A DNA stretch of 64,000 nucleotides from Cellulomonas sp. S1-8 (GTDB lineage: Bacteria > Actinomycetota > Actinomycetes > Actinomycetales > Cellulomonadaceae), in contig NZ_CP110806.1 of the NCBI RefSeq assembly GCF_026184235.1, positions 2,418,001 through 2,482,000 on the forward strand, in the 5' to 3' direction. Below the pieces are notes generated by a model. It ran no database searches. It worked only from the letters and a program-made list of their open reading frames with translations, and was not told the origin of the DNA. A program made the position numbers and the translations under genes. Positions 17,264 through 26,276 of this stretch are shown in pieces (the first letter of the stretch is position 1; each line of letters opens with the position of its first letter).

Positions 17264-20200
17264 CGATGGTCGACACGCTGTTCGGGCTGATCCCCGCGGC
17301 GTCGACGGGTCAGCAGTGGGTCGCGCTGGACCTGCAGCTCGTCAACTGGGGCGGGTACGACGGCCACCACCGGGTGCGCCTGGCCTCGACCGCGACGCTG
17401 CTGTCGGGCGGGTCGGGGTCCGGCAAGTCCACGCTCATGGACGCGTACATCGCGCTGCTCATGCCGCACACCACGCCGTTCAACGGGGCGTCGAACGGCG
17501 GCGTCGTCGGGCGTCCCCGCGGCAAGGACCAGCGCAACATCCTGTCCTACGCACGCGGCAAGGTCGACGAGTCCCGGACGCAGGACGGCACCCGCCAGCG
17601 CGTGCTGCGCGGGGACGGCAAGGACACCTGGTCGGCCATCGCGATGACGTGGGTCGACCAGGCCGGCACGTCGTTCACCGGCGTCCGTGCCTGGTACGTG
17701 CCGTCGGCGGCGCGCACGCTCGAGGACGTCACCGCGGTGCGCGCGACGTGCGACACGCCCTTCGACCTGCGCGACCTCGAACCGGCCGCCACGCAGCGCC
17801 TCGCACGCGGGGCCGTCGCGGCCACGGGCCTGACGTGCTTCGACACCGACCGGGAGTTCACGGCGCGCCTGCACTCGACGCTGGGGATCGGCGCGTCCGG
17901 CGACGGCGCCAAGGCGGTCGCCCTGCTGGGCCGCATCCAGGCCGGCCAGCAGATCACCACGGTGGACGCGCTGTACAAGGCGATGGTGCTGGAGGACCCC
18001 GACACGTTCGTCACCGCCGACGCCGTGGTCGAGCAGTTCGACAAGCTCACCGGCACCCGCGAGCAGATGATCACCGCGCGCCAGCAGGTCAAGGCGCTCG
18101 AGCCGATCCGGGAGCACCGTGCCGCGATCGAGGAGGCGGCGGCCCGCCTGCGCGTCGTCGACGCCGTCGGCGGCTTCGACGACGGCACGTCACCGGCGGC
18201 GCTGTGGCGCCACGAGCGCCGGCTGGTGCTGCTGCGGGACGTCGAGGCGGACCTGCAGCGCCGGCACCGCGAGGCGCAGCGGGTGGCTGCCGAGACCTCC
18301 GCGCGCGTCACGGCGGCCCGCGTGGAGCTCGACGGCGTCAAGGAGACGCTGTGGGCGTCGGGCGGTGACCGGCTCGCCACGGCGCAGCGCGAGCTGCGGG
18401 GCGTCGCGGCCCGCCTGGAGGAGGTGAGCCGCGCCCGGGTGCGGCTCGACGAGGTGCTGACCTCGACGCTCGGCACGTCCGTGACGTCGCAGGACGAGTT
18501 CACGGACCTGGTCGCCCGCGCGCGGCACGCGCTGGCGGACACCGACGCGAAGGCGAGCGCGCGGCAGGCGCTGCTCGACGCGATGTCGGAGCGCAAGGAG
18601 GCGTCGGTGGACCTGGCCGTGCTGCGGCGCGACCAGGCCGACGCCCAGCACCGGCACGACAACGTGCCGGGTGACCTGCACGCGACGCGCGCCGCGCTGG
18701 CGCAGGTCGCGGGACTGACGCCGGACGACCTGCCGTTCGTCGCCGAGCTGGTCGAGGTCCGCACCGAGCACGAGCCGTGGCGCGACGCGTTCAACCTGGC
18801 GCTCGGCGGGTTCGCGACGCTCATGCTCATCGACGTCGCGCACCTGCAGGCGTTCCGCCGGGCGATCGACACGGTCCGCACGAGCCGCCGCCTGCGCTTC
18901 GAGGGCGTCCCGACGGGCATGCGCGACGACGTCGGCCTCGACGGTCGCACGCTGCCCGGCCGGCTGGACTACCGCCAGGGCCCGTTCACCGGGTGGCTCA
19001 AGGGCGAGCTCGCGTCCCGGTTCGCGTACGTGTGCGTCGACACCACGGGCGAGCTGGCGCAGCACGCGAAGGCGCTGACGCGCTCGGGGCAGGTGTCCGA
19101 GGGGCGTCGCGGCGCGCACGGCGGGCAGGGCAAGCCCAACGTCCTGGGCTTCACGAACACGCGACGCCTGGCCGACCTGGACCAGCAGGTCGCACGCGCC
19201 GAGGCGCGGCTGGCCGACGCGGGCGCGCGCGTCGACGCCGCCGAGGCGGCCTGGGACCAGCACGACGCGACCCTGCGCGCGTCCGCGGCGCTGGTCGAGC
19301 TCACGTGGGACCAGGTGGACGTCGCCGCCGTCGAGGCCGAGCGCGACCGCTGGGAGCGGCTCGTCGGCGAGGTCACGTCCGGCAACCCGGACGTCGTGCG
19401 CCTGCAGCAGCGGGCGACGGAGCTGGAGACCCAGATCCAGGACCTCACCGAGCAGCTCGGCCGCACCAAGGGCAGCGCGGTCGACCTGGGCGAGCGGTGG
19501 TCGGGCACGACGGACGACGTCGATGCCGCGCAGGCGGCGCTCGATGCCGCGCAGGACGCCGGCACGCGCCTGGACCCCGAGCAGCGCGCCTACCTGGCGC
19601 GGGTCCTGGTCGGGGTCGAGCCGGACGGCCCGCGTGTCGACGACCGGACCGCGGCCGACGACCCGGCGGCGGCCCTGGCGGCGTTCGACGGGATCGTCGC
19701 GCGCGCCGCGGACCTGCTGCGCGCCGACCGGCAGAGCGCGCAGCAGACCGTCGCGACGGCACGCGAGGCGCTGCGGCGCACGTTCGAGACGTTCGTCGAG
19801 CGCTGGCCGGACCCGAACCTGGGCACCGACCCGGACGCGTCGTACGGCGACTACGCCCGCATCCTCGCCGAGCTCGAGGCGCACGGCCTGCACGAGCTGG
19901 AGGCGGACTGGCGCAGGAGCCTGCTGCGGCTGTCCGGCAACGACCTGGCGGACCTGCACAGCGCGCTGTCACGGTCGGTGCGGGAGATCAAGGAGCGCAT
20001 CCGTCCGGTCAACGACATCCTCGCGGACCTGCCCTTCGCGGACGACGACCACCGGTTGCGCATCGACGCCCGCGACACGCAGTCGACCGTCGTCGCGCGG
20101 TTCCGCAAGGAGCTGCGCGACCTCCGCGAGGTGCTGTCGACCGAGGCGACGGACGCCGAGCGCGAGCGCCGCTACCACCGCATGGCCAAGGTCATCGACC

Positions 20201-20655
20201 GCATCCGGCGCACCTCCCCCGACTTCGCGGACCTCGTGGACGTGCGGCGCCACGTCCGGCTGTCGGCCGAGAAGGTCGACCGCGACGGCGAGCACGTCGC
20301 CCTGTACGACCACATCGGGGAGAAGTCCGGCGGTGAGTCGCAGGAGCTCGTGGCGTTCATCGTCGGCGCGGCGCTGCGCTACCAGCTCGGCGACGCAGGC
20401 GCCGCGCGGCCCCGGTACGCGCCCGTGTTCCTCGACGAGGCCCTCATCAAGGCCGACGCGCGGTTCACCGGACGTGCCGTCGGCGCGTGGCGCGGCCTGG
20501 GCTTCCAGCTCGTCATCGGCGCACCCAACGACAAGTTCAGCGCGCTCGAGCCGCACGTCGACCTGAAGTACGTGGTGCTCAAGGACACGGCGGGCCGGTC
20601 CCGGACCAAGCCGGTCGCGGGTGTCGCGGAGGAGATCGCACCGAGTTCCTCCTGA
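17260..20655 (+). CDS. jetC: Wadjet SMC-like ATPase JetC
   Basis: This 1131-residue SMC/MukB-like ATPase has an N-terminal head with Walker [10 protein letters not shown] (about residues 50-58), long coiled-coil arms with heptad-rich segments (about 280-480 and 630-800) around a hinge-like region near 520-610, and a C-terminal head with signature KSGGESQ (about 1024) and Walker B/D-loop [11 protein letters not shown] (about 1058). It should form the loop-extruding motor with JetA and JetB. In canonical operons jetD, the TOPRIM-containing nuclease, follows directly. Here the frame ends EEIAPSSS and only 55 nt separate it from a Fic gene, so jetD is absent. Confidence 0.9.
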   Translation: MTMVDTLFGLIPAASTGQQWVALDLQLVNWGGYDGHHRVRLASTATLLSGGSGSGKSTLMDAYIALLMPHTTPFNGASNGGVVGRPRGKDQRNILSYARGKVDESRTQDGTRQRVLRGDGKDTWSAIAMTWVDQAGTSFTGVRAWYVPSAARTLEDVTAVRATCDTPFDLRDLEPAATQRLARGAVAATGLTCFDTDREFTARLHSTLGIGASGDGAKAVALLGRIQAGQQITTVDALYKAMVLEDPDTFVTADAVVEQFDKLTGTREQMITARQQVKALEPIREHRAAIEEAAARLRVVDAVGGFDDGTSPAALWRHERRLVLLRDVEADLQRRHREAQRVAAETSARVTAARVELDGVKETLWASGGDRLATAQRELRGVAARLEEVSRARVRLDEVLTSTLGTSVTSQDEFTDLVARARHALADTDAKASARQALLDAMSERKEASVDLAVLRRDQADAQHRHDNVPGDLHATRAALAQVAGLTPDDLPFVAELVEVRTEHEPWRDAFNLALGGFATLMLIDVAHLQAFRRAIDTVRTSRRLRFEGVPTGMRDDVGLDGRTLPGRLDYRQGPFTGWLKGELASRFAYVCVDTTGELAQHAKALTRSGQVSEGRRGAHGGQGKPNVLGFTNTRRLADLDQQVARAEARLADAGARVDAAEAAWDQHDATLRASAALVELTWDQVDVAAVEAERDRWERLVGEVTSGNPDVVRLQQRATELETQIQDLTEQLGRTKGSAVDLGERWSGTTDDVDAAQAALDAAQDAGTRLDPEQRAYLARVLVGVEPDGPRVDDRTAADDPAAALAAFDGIVARAADLLRADRQSAQQTVATAREALRRTFETFVERWPDPNLGTDPDASYGDYARILAELEAHGLHELEADWRRSLLRLSGNDLADLHSALSRSVREIKERIRPVNDILADLPFADDDHRLRIDARDTQSTVVARFRKELRDLREVLSTEATDAERERRYHRMAKVIDRIRRTSPDFADLVDVRRHVRLSAEKVDRDGEHVALYDHIGEKSGGESQELVAFIVGAALRYQLGDAGAARPRYAPVFLDEALIKADARFTGRAVGAWRGLGFQLVIGAPNDKFSALEPHVDLKYVVLKDTAGRSRTKPVAGVAEEIAPSSS

Positions 20656-20678
20656 ACATGCCATCCTGGCTTCATGTT
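20655..20678. promoter_or_regulatory. Inverted repeat between jetC and the Fic gene
   Basis: AACATG-N12-CATGTT begins at the last base of the jetC stop codon and lies 32 nt before the Fic start. Its place suggests an operator for the Fic gene. The sequence around it (G/T-rich, with repeated GGGTTT) is lower in GC than its surroundings. Confidence 0.4.
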
Positions 20679-20710
20679 GGGTGGTTTGGCGGGTTTCTTA
20701 GGGGGTTTCG

Positions 20711-21760
20711 GTGCAGTCGTTCGTGGACCTCGATCGCCTCGTCGGATCCGTCCCGTCCGGTGTCGTCACCGGACTGCGGACGATCGACACGGGTCGCGGC
20801 GGCGAGGCACTGGACCACGGCGTGGTGCCGACCCTGCTGGCCGGCCTCGCTGAGCGTGCGAGGGCCGCGCGCATCGAGGCGTCGTCGGCGCTCGACGGCG
20901 TCGTCGTCGACGACACGGCCCGCGCGGCGCGGATCATCGCCGGCCGAGCCGAGCGGCTGCGCGGCCGCGACGAGCAGGAGCTCGCCGGCTACCGCGCGGT
21001 GGTCGACCACCTGGACGAGGAGCAGGGGCGCCCGCTGGACGTCGACCTGGTCCTGCATCTGCACCGGCTGCTCTTCCAGCACACGACGACACCGGGAGGA
21101 CGGCTCAGGCAGGTCGAGAACGTCGTCGTCGGACAGGCGTCGGACGCGGCGCGCGTCAAGCGGTTCACCCCGGTGCCCGTCGCCGCCACGCCCGCCTACC
21201 TCGACGAGCTCGTCGCGCGGTACCGCCGCGCCCAGGACGCCGGACGTCACCACCCCGTCCTCCTGGCCGGGCTGTTCGTGCTGGACCTCCTGGCGATCCA
21301 CCCGTTCGTCGACGGCAACGGCCGCATCGCCCGCGCGCTGACGAACGCCCTGCTGCTCGACGCCGGGTACGGCGTCACGCGGTACGTCGCGCTGGAGACG
21401 ACGATGGCGGACTCCCCCGAGGCGTACGCCGCTGCGCTCCTGGACGCGACGCACGACTGGCACGTCGCACGGCACGACCCCTGGCCGTGGCTGCGGTACG
21501 TGGTCCACGCCCTCGCGGGGTGCTCCACGCAGCTCGCCACGCTGACGGCGAACGCCCGTCGCGGCAGGAGCAAGCAGGACCGGGTCCGCGACCACGTGCT
21601 GCACGACGCGCGCGCGACGTTCCGGATCAGCGAGATCCGTGCCGCGTCACCCGACGTCTCCGACCAGACGATCCACCTGGTCCTCGCTCAGCTCAAGGCC
21701 GAGGGCCTCGTCGCTCCCGACGGCGTCGGCCGCGCCGCGACCTGGAGCCGGCTCACCTGA
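20711..21760 (+). CDS. Fic-domain protein (probable AMP transferase)
   Basis: The 349-residue protein has the complete Fic active site HPFVDGNGRIAR (197-208), expected to transfer AMP or another nucleotide moiety to a target hydroxyl. An N-terminal segment SSALDG (58-63) sits where class-II Fic proteins carry the inhibitory (S/T)xxxE(G/N) helix; the Glu is Asp here. The C-terminal 80 residues look like a winged helix (KQDRVRDHVLHDARATFRIS, DQTIHLVLAQLKAEGLV), so it may also bind DNA. The start is GTG with GGGGG 5 nt upstream. It occupies the place of jetD. Target is unknown; a defence or toxin role is only inferred. Confidence 0.88.
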   Translation: MQSFVDLDRLVGSVPSGVVTGLRTIDTGRGGEALDHGVVPTLLAGLAERARAARIEASSALDGVVVDDTARAARIIAGRAERLRGRDEQELAGYRAVVDHLDEEQGRPLDVDLVLHLHRLLFQHTTTPGGRLRQVENVVVGQASDAARVKRFTPVPVAATPAYLDELVARYRRAQDAGRHHPVLLAGLFVLDLLAIHPFVDGNGRIARALTNALLLDAGYGVTRYVALETTMADSPEAYAAALLDATHDWHVARHDPWPWLRYVVHALAGCSTQLATLTANARRGRSKQDRVRDHVLHDARATFRISEIRAASPDVSDQTIHLVLAQLKAEGLVAPDGVGRAATWSRLT

Positions 21761-21832
21761 CGGGCAGCAGCCCTGCACCTTCGTACCAGGACAGTGCTCG
21801 CGGTCGCCGCCGCTGAGGGACATGCTGAACTC

Positions 21833-22330
21833 ATGGACGACAACCTGTGGGTGCTGAAGGACGCGGAACGCGACCTGCTCCGTGAGCTGGAGCCGGAACG
21901 ACTGGCCGAGCTGGACGAGGACCAGCTGCTGGCACTGCACAAGCGCGTGCGGCGAGCCCGCACCAAGCACGTCAAGAACTACCGCCGCGGCGCGTCCCGC
22001 AAGGTGGAGGACGCCGGGGCCCGCGGCGCCGCCAAGCCGACGTCGGAGAAGGCACGGCTGCGGGCGTCGGTGTTCGAGGAGGCGCTGTCGGTGGTGAGCG
22101 CCGAGCTCGCCCGCGTCGCGCACGAGGAGGCCGAGGCGCTGCGCGACGAACGCCTCGCGGCCGCTCGGGCGGTGCGGTGGAACGGCGGGTCGCCGGACTC
22201 CCCCGCTCCTGACGTCGCCGACTCGCCGGGTGTGGCGCGGGCCCACACCCCGACCACGGGCGGCATCAAGCGCGACGCGTCGAGCAGCGCACAGGGCCGA
22301 CAGCGGCAGGCGAAGCGCGACGCGACGTAA
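21833..22330 (+). CDS. Small charged helical protein, unknown function
   Basis: The protein has 165 residues beginning MDDNLWVLKDAERDLLRELE, rich in Glu, Arg and Leu and predicted helical to about residue 110, followed by a disordered Ser/Pro/Thr tail with basic end. No catalytic motif is visible. I recall similar short proteins in other actinobacteria but know no function. GAGGGA precedes the ATG. A shortened copy follows at 22527, with the same 5' flanking sequence GACATGCTGAAC before its ATG. The long basic middle (KRVRRARTKHVKNYRRGASR) could bind nucleic acid, which is speculation. Confidence 0.7.
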   Translation: MDDNLWVLKDAERDLLRELEPERLAELDEDQLLALHKRVRRARTKHVKNYRRGASRKVEDAGARGAAKPTSEKARLRASVFEEALSVVSAELARVAHEEAEALRDERLAAARAVRWNGGSPDSPAPDVADSPGVARAHTPTTGGIKRDASSSAQGRQRQAKRDAT

Positions 22331-22477
22331 GGCGCGACGCGGACAGGAAGCGACCGCCGCCGCACGGACGGCCCCACCCGCACAGCCGCCTCTCGACGGT
22401 GAGGTCGCTGCGGCTCTGCGCGGAGGTGGTCGGCGGGGGGTGAATCTCGACGTCATACCGTTTCAACTGGAGATGAT

Positions 22478-22505
22478 CTTGGCCGCGGCCCTCGCGGGGG
22501 CCAAG
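22478..22505 (+). repeat. Inverted repeat before the short paralog
   Basis: CTTGGCC (22478-22484) and GGCCAAG (22499-22505) form a stem just before the conserved GACATGCTGAAC leader of the short paralog. It could be a weak terminator of the preceding gene. Confidence 0.35.
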
Positions 22506-22526
22506 AACGCGCGACATGCTGAACGC

Positions 22527-22715
22527 ATGGACGCCGACCGGTGGGTGCTGACGGACTCCGAGCGCGACCTCCTGCGTGAGCTGGAGCCCGAGCGCCTCGC
22601 CGCGCTCGCCCGCGACGCAGAGCAGGAGACAGAGGCGCTGCGCGACGCGAGCCTCCCGCCGTCGGGGCAGGACGCGTCGACGACCGCACCGGACCCGGGG
22701 CTCGACGACACCTGA
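22527..22715 (+). CDS. Short paralog of the preceding gene (internal deletion)
   Basis: The protein has 62 residues. Its first 28 residues (MDADRWVLTDSERDLLRELE, then PERLAAL) match the start of the 165-residue neighbour and the following ETEALRD matches that protein's AEALRD more than 80 residues further on, so about 85 residues of the middle are missing. The 21 nt around the start (GACATGCTGAAC, 2-nt gap, ATGGACG) match the neighbour at 20 positions. It looks like a tandem duplicate reduced by in-frame deletion. It could be a remnant or a regulatory mini-version. Confidence 0.55.
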   Translation: MDADRWVLTDSERDLLRELEPERLAALARDAEQETEALRDASLPPSGQDASTTAPDPGLDDT

Positions 22716-22764
22716 CCGCTCTCCCGCCTCCTCGCGACGCGGTGATCTTCCGGAGCGCCCGGAG

Positions 22765-22793
22765 GGATTCCCGAGCCTTTTCCTCGGGAATCC
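22765..22793 (+). terminator. 11-bp hairpin upstream of the VTC-domain gene
   Basis: GGATTCCCGAG-CCTTTTC-CTCGGGAATCC is a perfect stem 50 nt after the short paralog and 97 nt before the VTC-domain gene. It is probably a terminator of the former, but could be a 5' leader structure of the latter. Confidence 0.55.
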
Positions 22794-22889
22794 TCAGGTT
22801 CGCCGTGTTGCCTTCCGTTCATCGGCAGTTCGCCGAGACGACACCCCCCGTTCACCCACCGGACGGGGGCTGCCACGACGGGAGGCGAC

Positions 22890-23825
22890 ATGCTGCGGAG
22901 CCTGCGACGCGGCGCACGGACGGACACCGCGCAGCAGACCACGCGTGCCACGCACCCGGTGCCCGCGGCGACTGCTGACCGGACGGCGACCGCGAGCCGG
23001 GTGCACGCCTTCAACCGGTTCGAGATCAAGTACCTGGTCCCCGAGGAACGAGCCGAGGACCTGCGCAACGAGCTGCGGCGTCACATGGACCAGGACGCCC
23101 ATTCCGGCCCGTCGGGCTACCCCGTCACGAGCGTCTACTACGACTCCCCGCACCTGACCTTCTACTGGGAGAAGATCGAGGGCCTGCGGTTCCGACGCAA
23201 GCTGCGCATCCGTCACTACGGCACCTCGGACGACCTCGGCCCCGAGTCGATGGTGTTCGTCGAGATCAAGCAGCGCGTCAACCGCGTCACACAGAAGCGC
23301 CGGGTCGTGCTGCCGTACCGCGACGCGCTGCGCCTGTGCTCCGCAGAGGGCGACGAGCCGTGCGGCGAGGCTGCCGGCCGGGAGCGCGGATTCCTCCAGG
23401 AGGTCGCCACGCTGGTGGGCGAGCTCGACCTGCGCCCGACCGTGACCACCGCCTACCAGCGGGAGGCGTGGGTGGGCCGGGACGCCGATCTCGGTCTGCG
23501 GGTCACCCTCGACCACCGTCTGCGCGGCCGGGACCGTGACTTCCACCTGTCGTCGGAGAGCCTGAACCGACTGACCCTCCCACCCCGGCTCGCCGTGCTC
23601 GAGATCAAGGCGAACGAGCGCGTCCCGGCGTGGGTGACGGACCTGACGGCACGGATGAACCTCGACATCGTGCGCATCTCGAAGTACTGCCAGAGCGTCC
23701 AGGCCTTCGGCCTTGCGCCTCGTTCGGTCATGCACGCCGCCGACGAGGTCGACGCGCTCCTCCAGGACCCCGTGACGTCGGACGCCGACGACACCCCGAA
23801 CCGAAAGGGCGCCCTCACGCCATGA
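22890..23825 (+). CDS. VTC-domain (polyphosphate polymerase-like) protein
   Basis: The 311-residue protein has a VTC/CYTH-like tunnel domain: FNRFEIKYLV (about 45-54), YPVTSVYYDSPHL, the basic strand RFRRKLRIRHYG, FVEIKQRVNRVTQKRRV and VLEIKANERVP. In yeast Vtc4 the equivalent basic residues bind ATP and growing polyphosphate. Bacterial members of this VTC/DUF4956/CotH gene set are usually labelled polyphosphate polymerase domain proteins; activity here is inferred. A GGGAGG 6 nt upstream fixes the ATG. It overlaps the next gene by 4 nt (ATGA). Confidence 0.87.
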   Translation: MLRSLRRGARTDTAQQTTRATHPVPAATADRTATASRVHAFNRFEIKYLVPEERAEDLRNELRRHMDQDAHSGPSGYPVTSVYYDSPHLTFYWEKIEGLRFRRKLRIRHYGTSDDLGPESMVFVEIKQRVNRVTQKRRVVLPYRDALRLCSAEGDEPCGEAAGRERGFLQEVATLVGELDLRPTVTTAYQREAWVGRDADLGLRVTLDHRLRGRDRDFHLSSESLNRLTLPPRLAVLEIKANERVPAWVTDLTARMNLDIVRISKYCQSVQAFGLAPRSVMHAADEVDALLQDPVTSDADDTPNRKGALTP

Positions 23826-24493
23826 CCTTCCAGGACCTCAGCGGGACGTTCTCCGTCTTCGACGTGGCCATGACCCTCGTCCTGTCCTTCGTGCTGTCCT
23901 CCCTGATCGGCTGGGTGTACAAGCGGACGCACCGCAACATCTCCTACAGCCAGTCCTACGTGCAGACGCTGGTCATCATCGGCATGGTCGTCGCGGTGAT
24001 CATGCTCGTCGTCGGGTCGAACATCGCCCGCGCCTTCGCGCTCGTGGGCGCGCTCTCGGTGATCCGGTTCCGCAACGCCATCAAGGAGACCCGCGACGTC
24101 GGCTTCATCTTCCTCGTCATGGCGATCGGCATGGCCGTCGGCACCCGGTTCTACGTGCTCGCCGCCGCCGCGACCGTCGCCGTCCTGCTGGCGATCTTCC
24201 TGATGCAGCGGTTCGACTGGTTCAAGCTCGACATCCAGCGGCAGGTCGTCAAGGTCCAGGTGCCACCCGAGTCCCGCTACCAGCAGGACGTGACCGACGT
24301 CCTCGTGCGCCTGACCCGGGAGTTCGAGCTCGTCAGCGTCGAGACCGTCCGCGCCGGGGCGCTGACCGAGCTGTTCTACTCCGTCCGGCTGAACGCCGGC
24401 GTGACCGCCCAGGAGCTGATCGGGGCGCTCGGGGACGTCAACTCCGGGCAGAAGGTCACCGTCCTGACCGGGTACGACCAGAGCGACATGTGA
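23822..24493 (+). CDS. DUF4956 membrane protein
   Basis: The 223-residue integral membrane protein has four to five hydrophobic segments (AMTLVLSFVLSSLIGWVY, TLVIIGMVVAVIMLVVGSNI, VGFIFLVMAIGMAVGT, VLAAAATVAVLLAIFLM), the DUF4956 hallmark ALVGALSVIRFRNAIKETRD at about 75, and a cytosolic C-terminal domain of about 80 residues. It always appears beside VTC and CotH genes in this cluster type and may form a membrane platform for them. No biochemical role is established to my knowledge. It overlaps the VTC gene by 4 nt and precedes cotH by 4 nt. Confidence 0.87.
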   Translation: MTFQDLSGTFSVFDVAMTLVLSFVLSSLIGWVYKRTHRNISYSQSYVQTLVIIGMVVAVIMLVVGSNIARAFALVGALSVIRFRNAIKETRDVGFIFLVMAIGMAVGTRFYVLAAAATVAVLLAIFLMQRFDWFKLDIQRQVVKVQVPPESRYQQDVTDVLVRLTREFELVSVETVRAGALTELFYSVRLNAGVTAQELIGALGDVNSGQKVTVLTGYDQSDM

Positions 24494-24497
24494 GCGG

Positions 24498-26108
24498 ATG
24501 ACCATGGCCGTCAGGGACCTCCGCAAGCGCCTGCCCGTCCGACTGCGCCAGCACTGGAAGCCGCTGGCGGCCGCTGCGGCCGGGGTCGCCGTCGCGCTGA
24601 CGATGTTCGGTGACGTGGTGATCCGGCCGTACTCGACGAGCACGGCGAGCGTCAGCGACGAGGAGCGGATCACGCAGGACGTCGCCGGGACGACCGACCT
24701 GTTCGACGACGCCGCCACCGCCACGCACGAGATCGTCCTGTCCTACTCGCAGGACGACTACGACCGGATGCTCGACGCCTACTTCTCCGACGGCGAGAAG
24801 GAGTGGATGATCGCCGACCTGACCATCGACGGCACGACGGTCGACTCGGTCGGGATCCGGCTGAAGGGCAACTCCACCCTCTCGGCTCTCGTCGACGACC
24901 GGGAGGGCTCACCGACGCAGGGCGAGCGGGCTCCGGGTGGCATCGGCGGTGGGGGTGGCGGGCCCGGGGGGCCTGGGGGCGAGCTGCCCGACGGGTTCGA
25001 GCCCCCGGCCGACGGGCAGATGCCTGAGCTGCCCGAGGGGTTCGAGCTGCCGGAGGGCGTCGAGCCGCCGACCGGCGGGCAGATGCCGGAGGGCGGCGCC
25101 CCGGGCGGCGGAGGGTTCGGGATCGGCACGAGCCTGTCGACCGAGCAGCCGGAGGACCTGCCCCTGCTCGTCAGCTTCGACGAGTACCAGCCGGGGCGGG
25201 CGTACCAGGGCATGACGGAGATCGCGGTCCGCCCGGCGTCCGCGAGCCACGAGGCGTCGCTCAACGAGGCGGTGGCCCTCGAGCTGACGCGACGGACCGG
25301 CCAGCCGACGCAGGACTACGCGTACACGACCTACACGGTGAACGACCGACCGACCACGACGCGGCTGGTCGTCGAGAGCGCCGACGCCCCCTACGCGGCC
25401 GCGCTCGACGGGGACGGGGTGCTCTACAAGGTGCTGGCCACGAGCTCCTTCACCTACCAGGGCGAGGACCAGACCGAGTACGCGGACGACTTCGCGCAGG
25501 TCAACCTCTCGGGGAGCCAGGACCTGGGACCTGTCGTGTCGTTCCTCGAGTGGTTGGACGGCGCGTCCGACGAGGAGTTCGCCGCCGAGCTGGACGAGTG
25601 GGTCGACGTCGAGTCCTTCGCGCTCTACCTCGGCACGCAGGAGATCCTGGCGAACGGCGACTCCCTGTCCGGTCCGGGTCGCAACGGCTACCTGTACTAC
25701 GACCTCGAGACGCGCCTCATCAGCGTCGTCTCGTGGGACCTCAACCTGGCGCTCGGCGGGATGTCGATGCCCGGGGGGTTCGCCGGTGCCGTGCCGGGCG
25801 CGGACGGTGCCGGGGGTGACCGCCCGGCGCCGGACGACCAGGCGATGCCCGCTCAGGGCTTCGCGGGAGGACCGGGCGGGATGGGTGGCAACGCGCTGGT
25901 GAGTCGCTTCGAGGAGACGGCCGAGTTCGCGACGATGAAGCAGGACGTGGTCGCCGAGCTGCAGGCGCGGTGGATCGACACCGGGGACGCCGCACTCGTC
26001 GTCGACGAGGTCGCGGCGCGCATCCCAGTGACGGAGGGCCTGGACCGGTCGACGATCGACACCGAAGCCGCGGCGGCCCGTGCCGCACTGACGGAAGCGG
26101 GCGGTTAG
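24498..26108 (+). CDS. CotH kinase-family protein, membrane anchored
   Basis: The 536-residue protein has one N-terminal membrane segment (PLAAAAAGVAVALTMFGDVV, about 24-43), so most of it faces outside. The CotH kinase-like domain starts near 75 (HEIVLSYSQDDYDRMLDAYF, RLKGNSTLS) and has the Asp motif VVSWDLNLALGG near 420. It is interrupted after about 130 by a Gly/Pro/Glu-rich insert with repeats of the type LPEGFELPEG. A second Gly-rich stretch follows the Asp motif. CotH of Bacillus phosphorylates spore-coat proteins; a role on polyphosphate or surface proteins here is inference. It is the last gene of the operon. Confidence 0.88.
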   Translation: MTMAVRDLRKRLPVRLRQHWKPLAAAAAGVAVALTMFGDVVIRPYSTSTASVSDEERITQDVAGTTDLFDDAATATHEIVLSYSQDDYDRMLDAYFSDGEKEWMIADLTIDGTTVDSVGIRLKGNSTLSALVDDREGSPTQGERAPGGIGGGGGGPGGPGGELPDGFEPPADGQMPELPEGFELPEGVEPPTGGQMPEGGAPGGGGFGIGTSLSTEQPEDLPLLVSFDEYQPGRAYQGMTEIAVRPASASHEASLNEAVALELTRRTGQPTQDYAYTTYTVNDRPTTTRLVVESADAPYAAALDGDGVLYKVLATSSFTYQGEDQTEYADDFAQVNLSGSQDLGPVVSFLEWLDGASDEEFAAELDEWVDVESFALYLGTQEILANGDSLSGPGRNGYLYYDLETRLISVVSWDLNLALGGMSMPGGFAGAVPGADGAGGDRPAPDDQAMPAQGFAGGPGGMGGNALVSRFEETAEFATMKQDVVAELQARWIDTGDAALVVDEVAARIPVTEGLDRSTIDTEAAAARAALTEAGG

Positions 26109-26129
26109 CCCCGAACGATCCCCGCCGGG

Positions 26130-26163
26130 CCGGGAAGTGGTCACACGTATGACCACTTCCCGG
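26130..26163. terminator. Perfect 14-bp hairpin between convergent genes
   Basis: CCGGGAAGTGGTCA (26130-26143), a 6-nt loop CACGTA and its exact complement (26150-26163) lie between cotH and the convergent DUF4303 gene. It is a likely bidirectional terminator. A further small palindrome GATGTG-AC-CACATC follows just after. Confidence 0.75.
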
Positions 26164-26276
26164 CTCCGGCAGTGCAGATGTGACCACATCCGTCCCCCGT
26201 GCGTCGGGGTGCCACCACGGAGATGGGTACGGGCGCGACCGGGATCGTCAACGCGAAGCCGGTAGCTCCCCGGTCC

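Noticed and set aside
17118..18368. Second frame inside jetC
   Set aside because: Composition is Arg/Gly/His-rich shadow and the JetC frame holds all motifs.
21833..22715. Toxin-antitoxin pair
   Set aside because: The two small proteins are paralogs of each other, not a toxin with an unrelated partner, and show no toxin motif.
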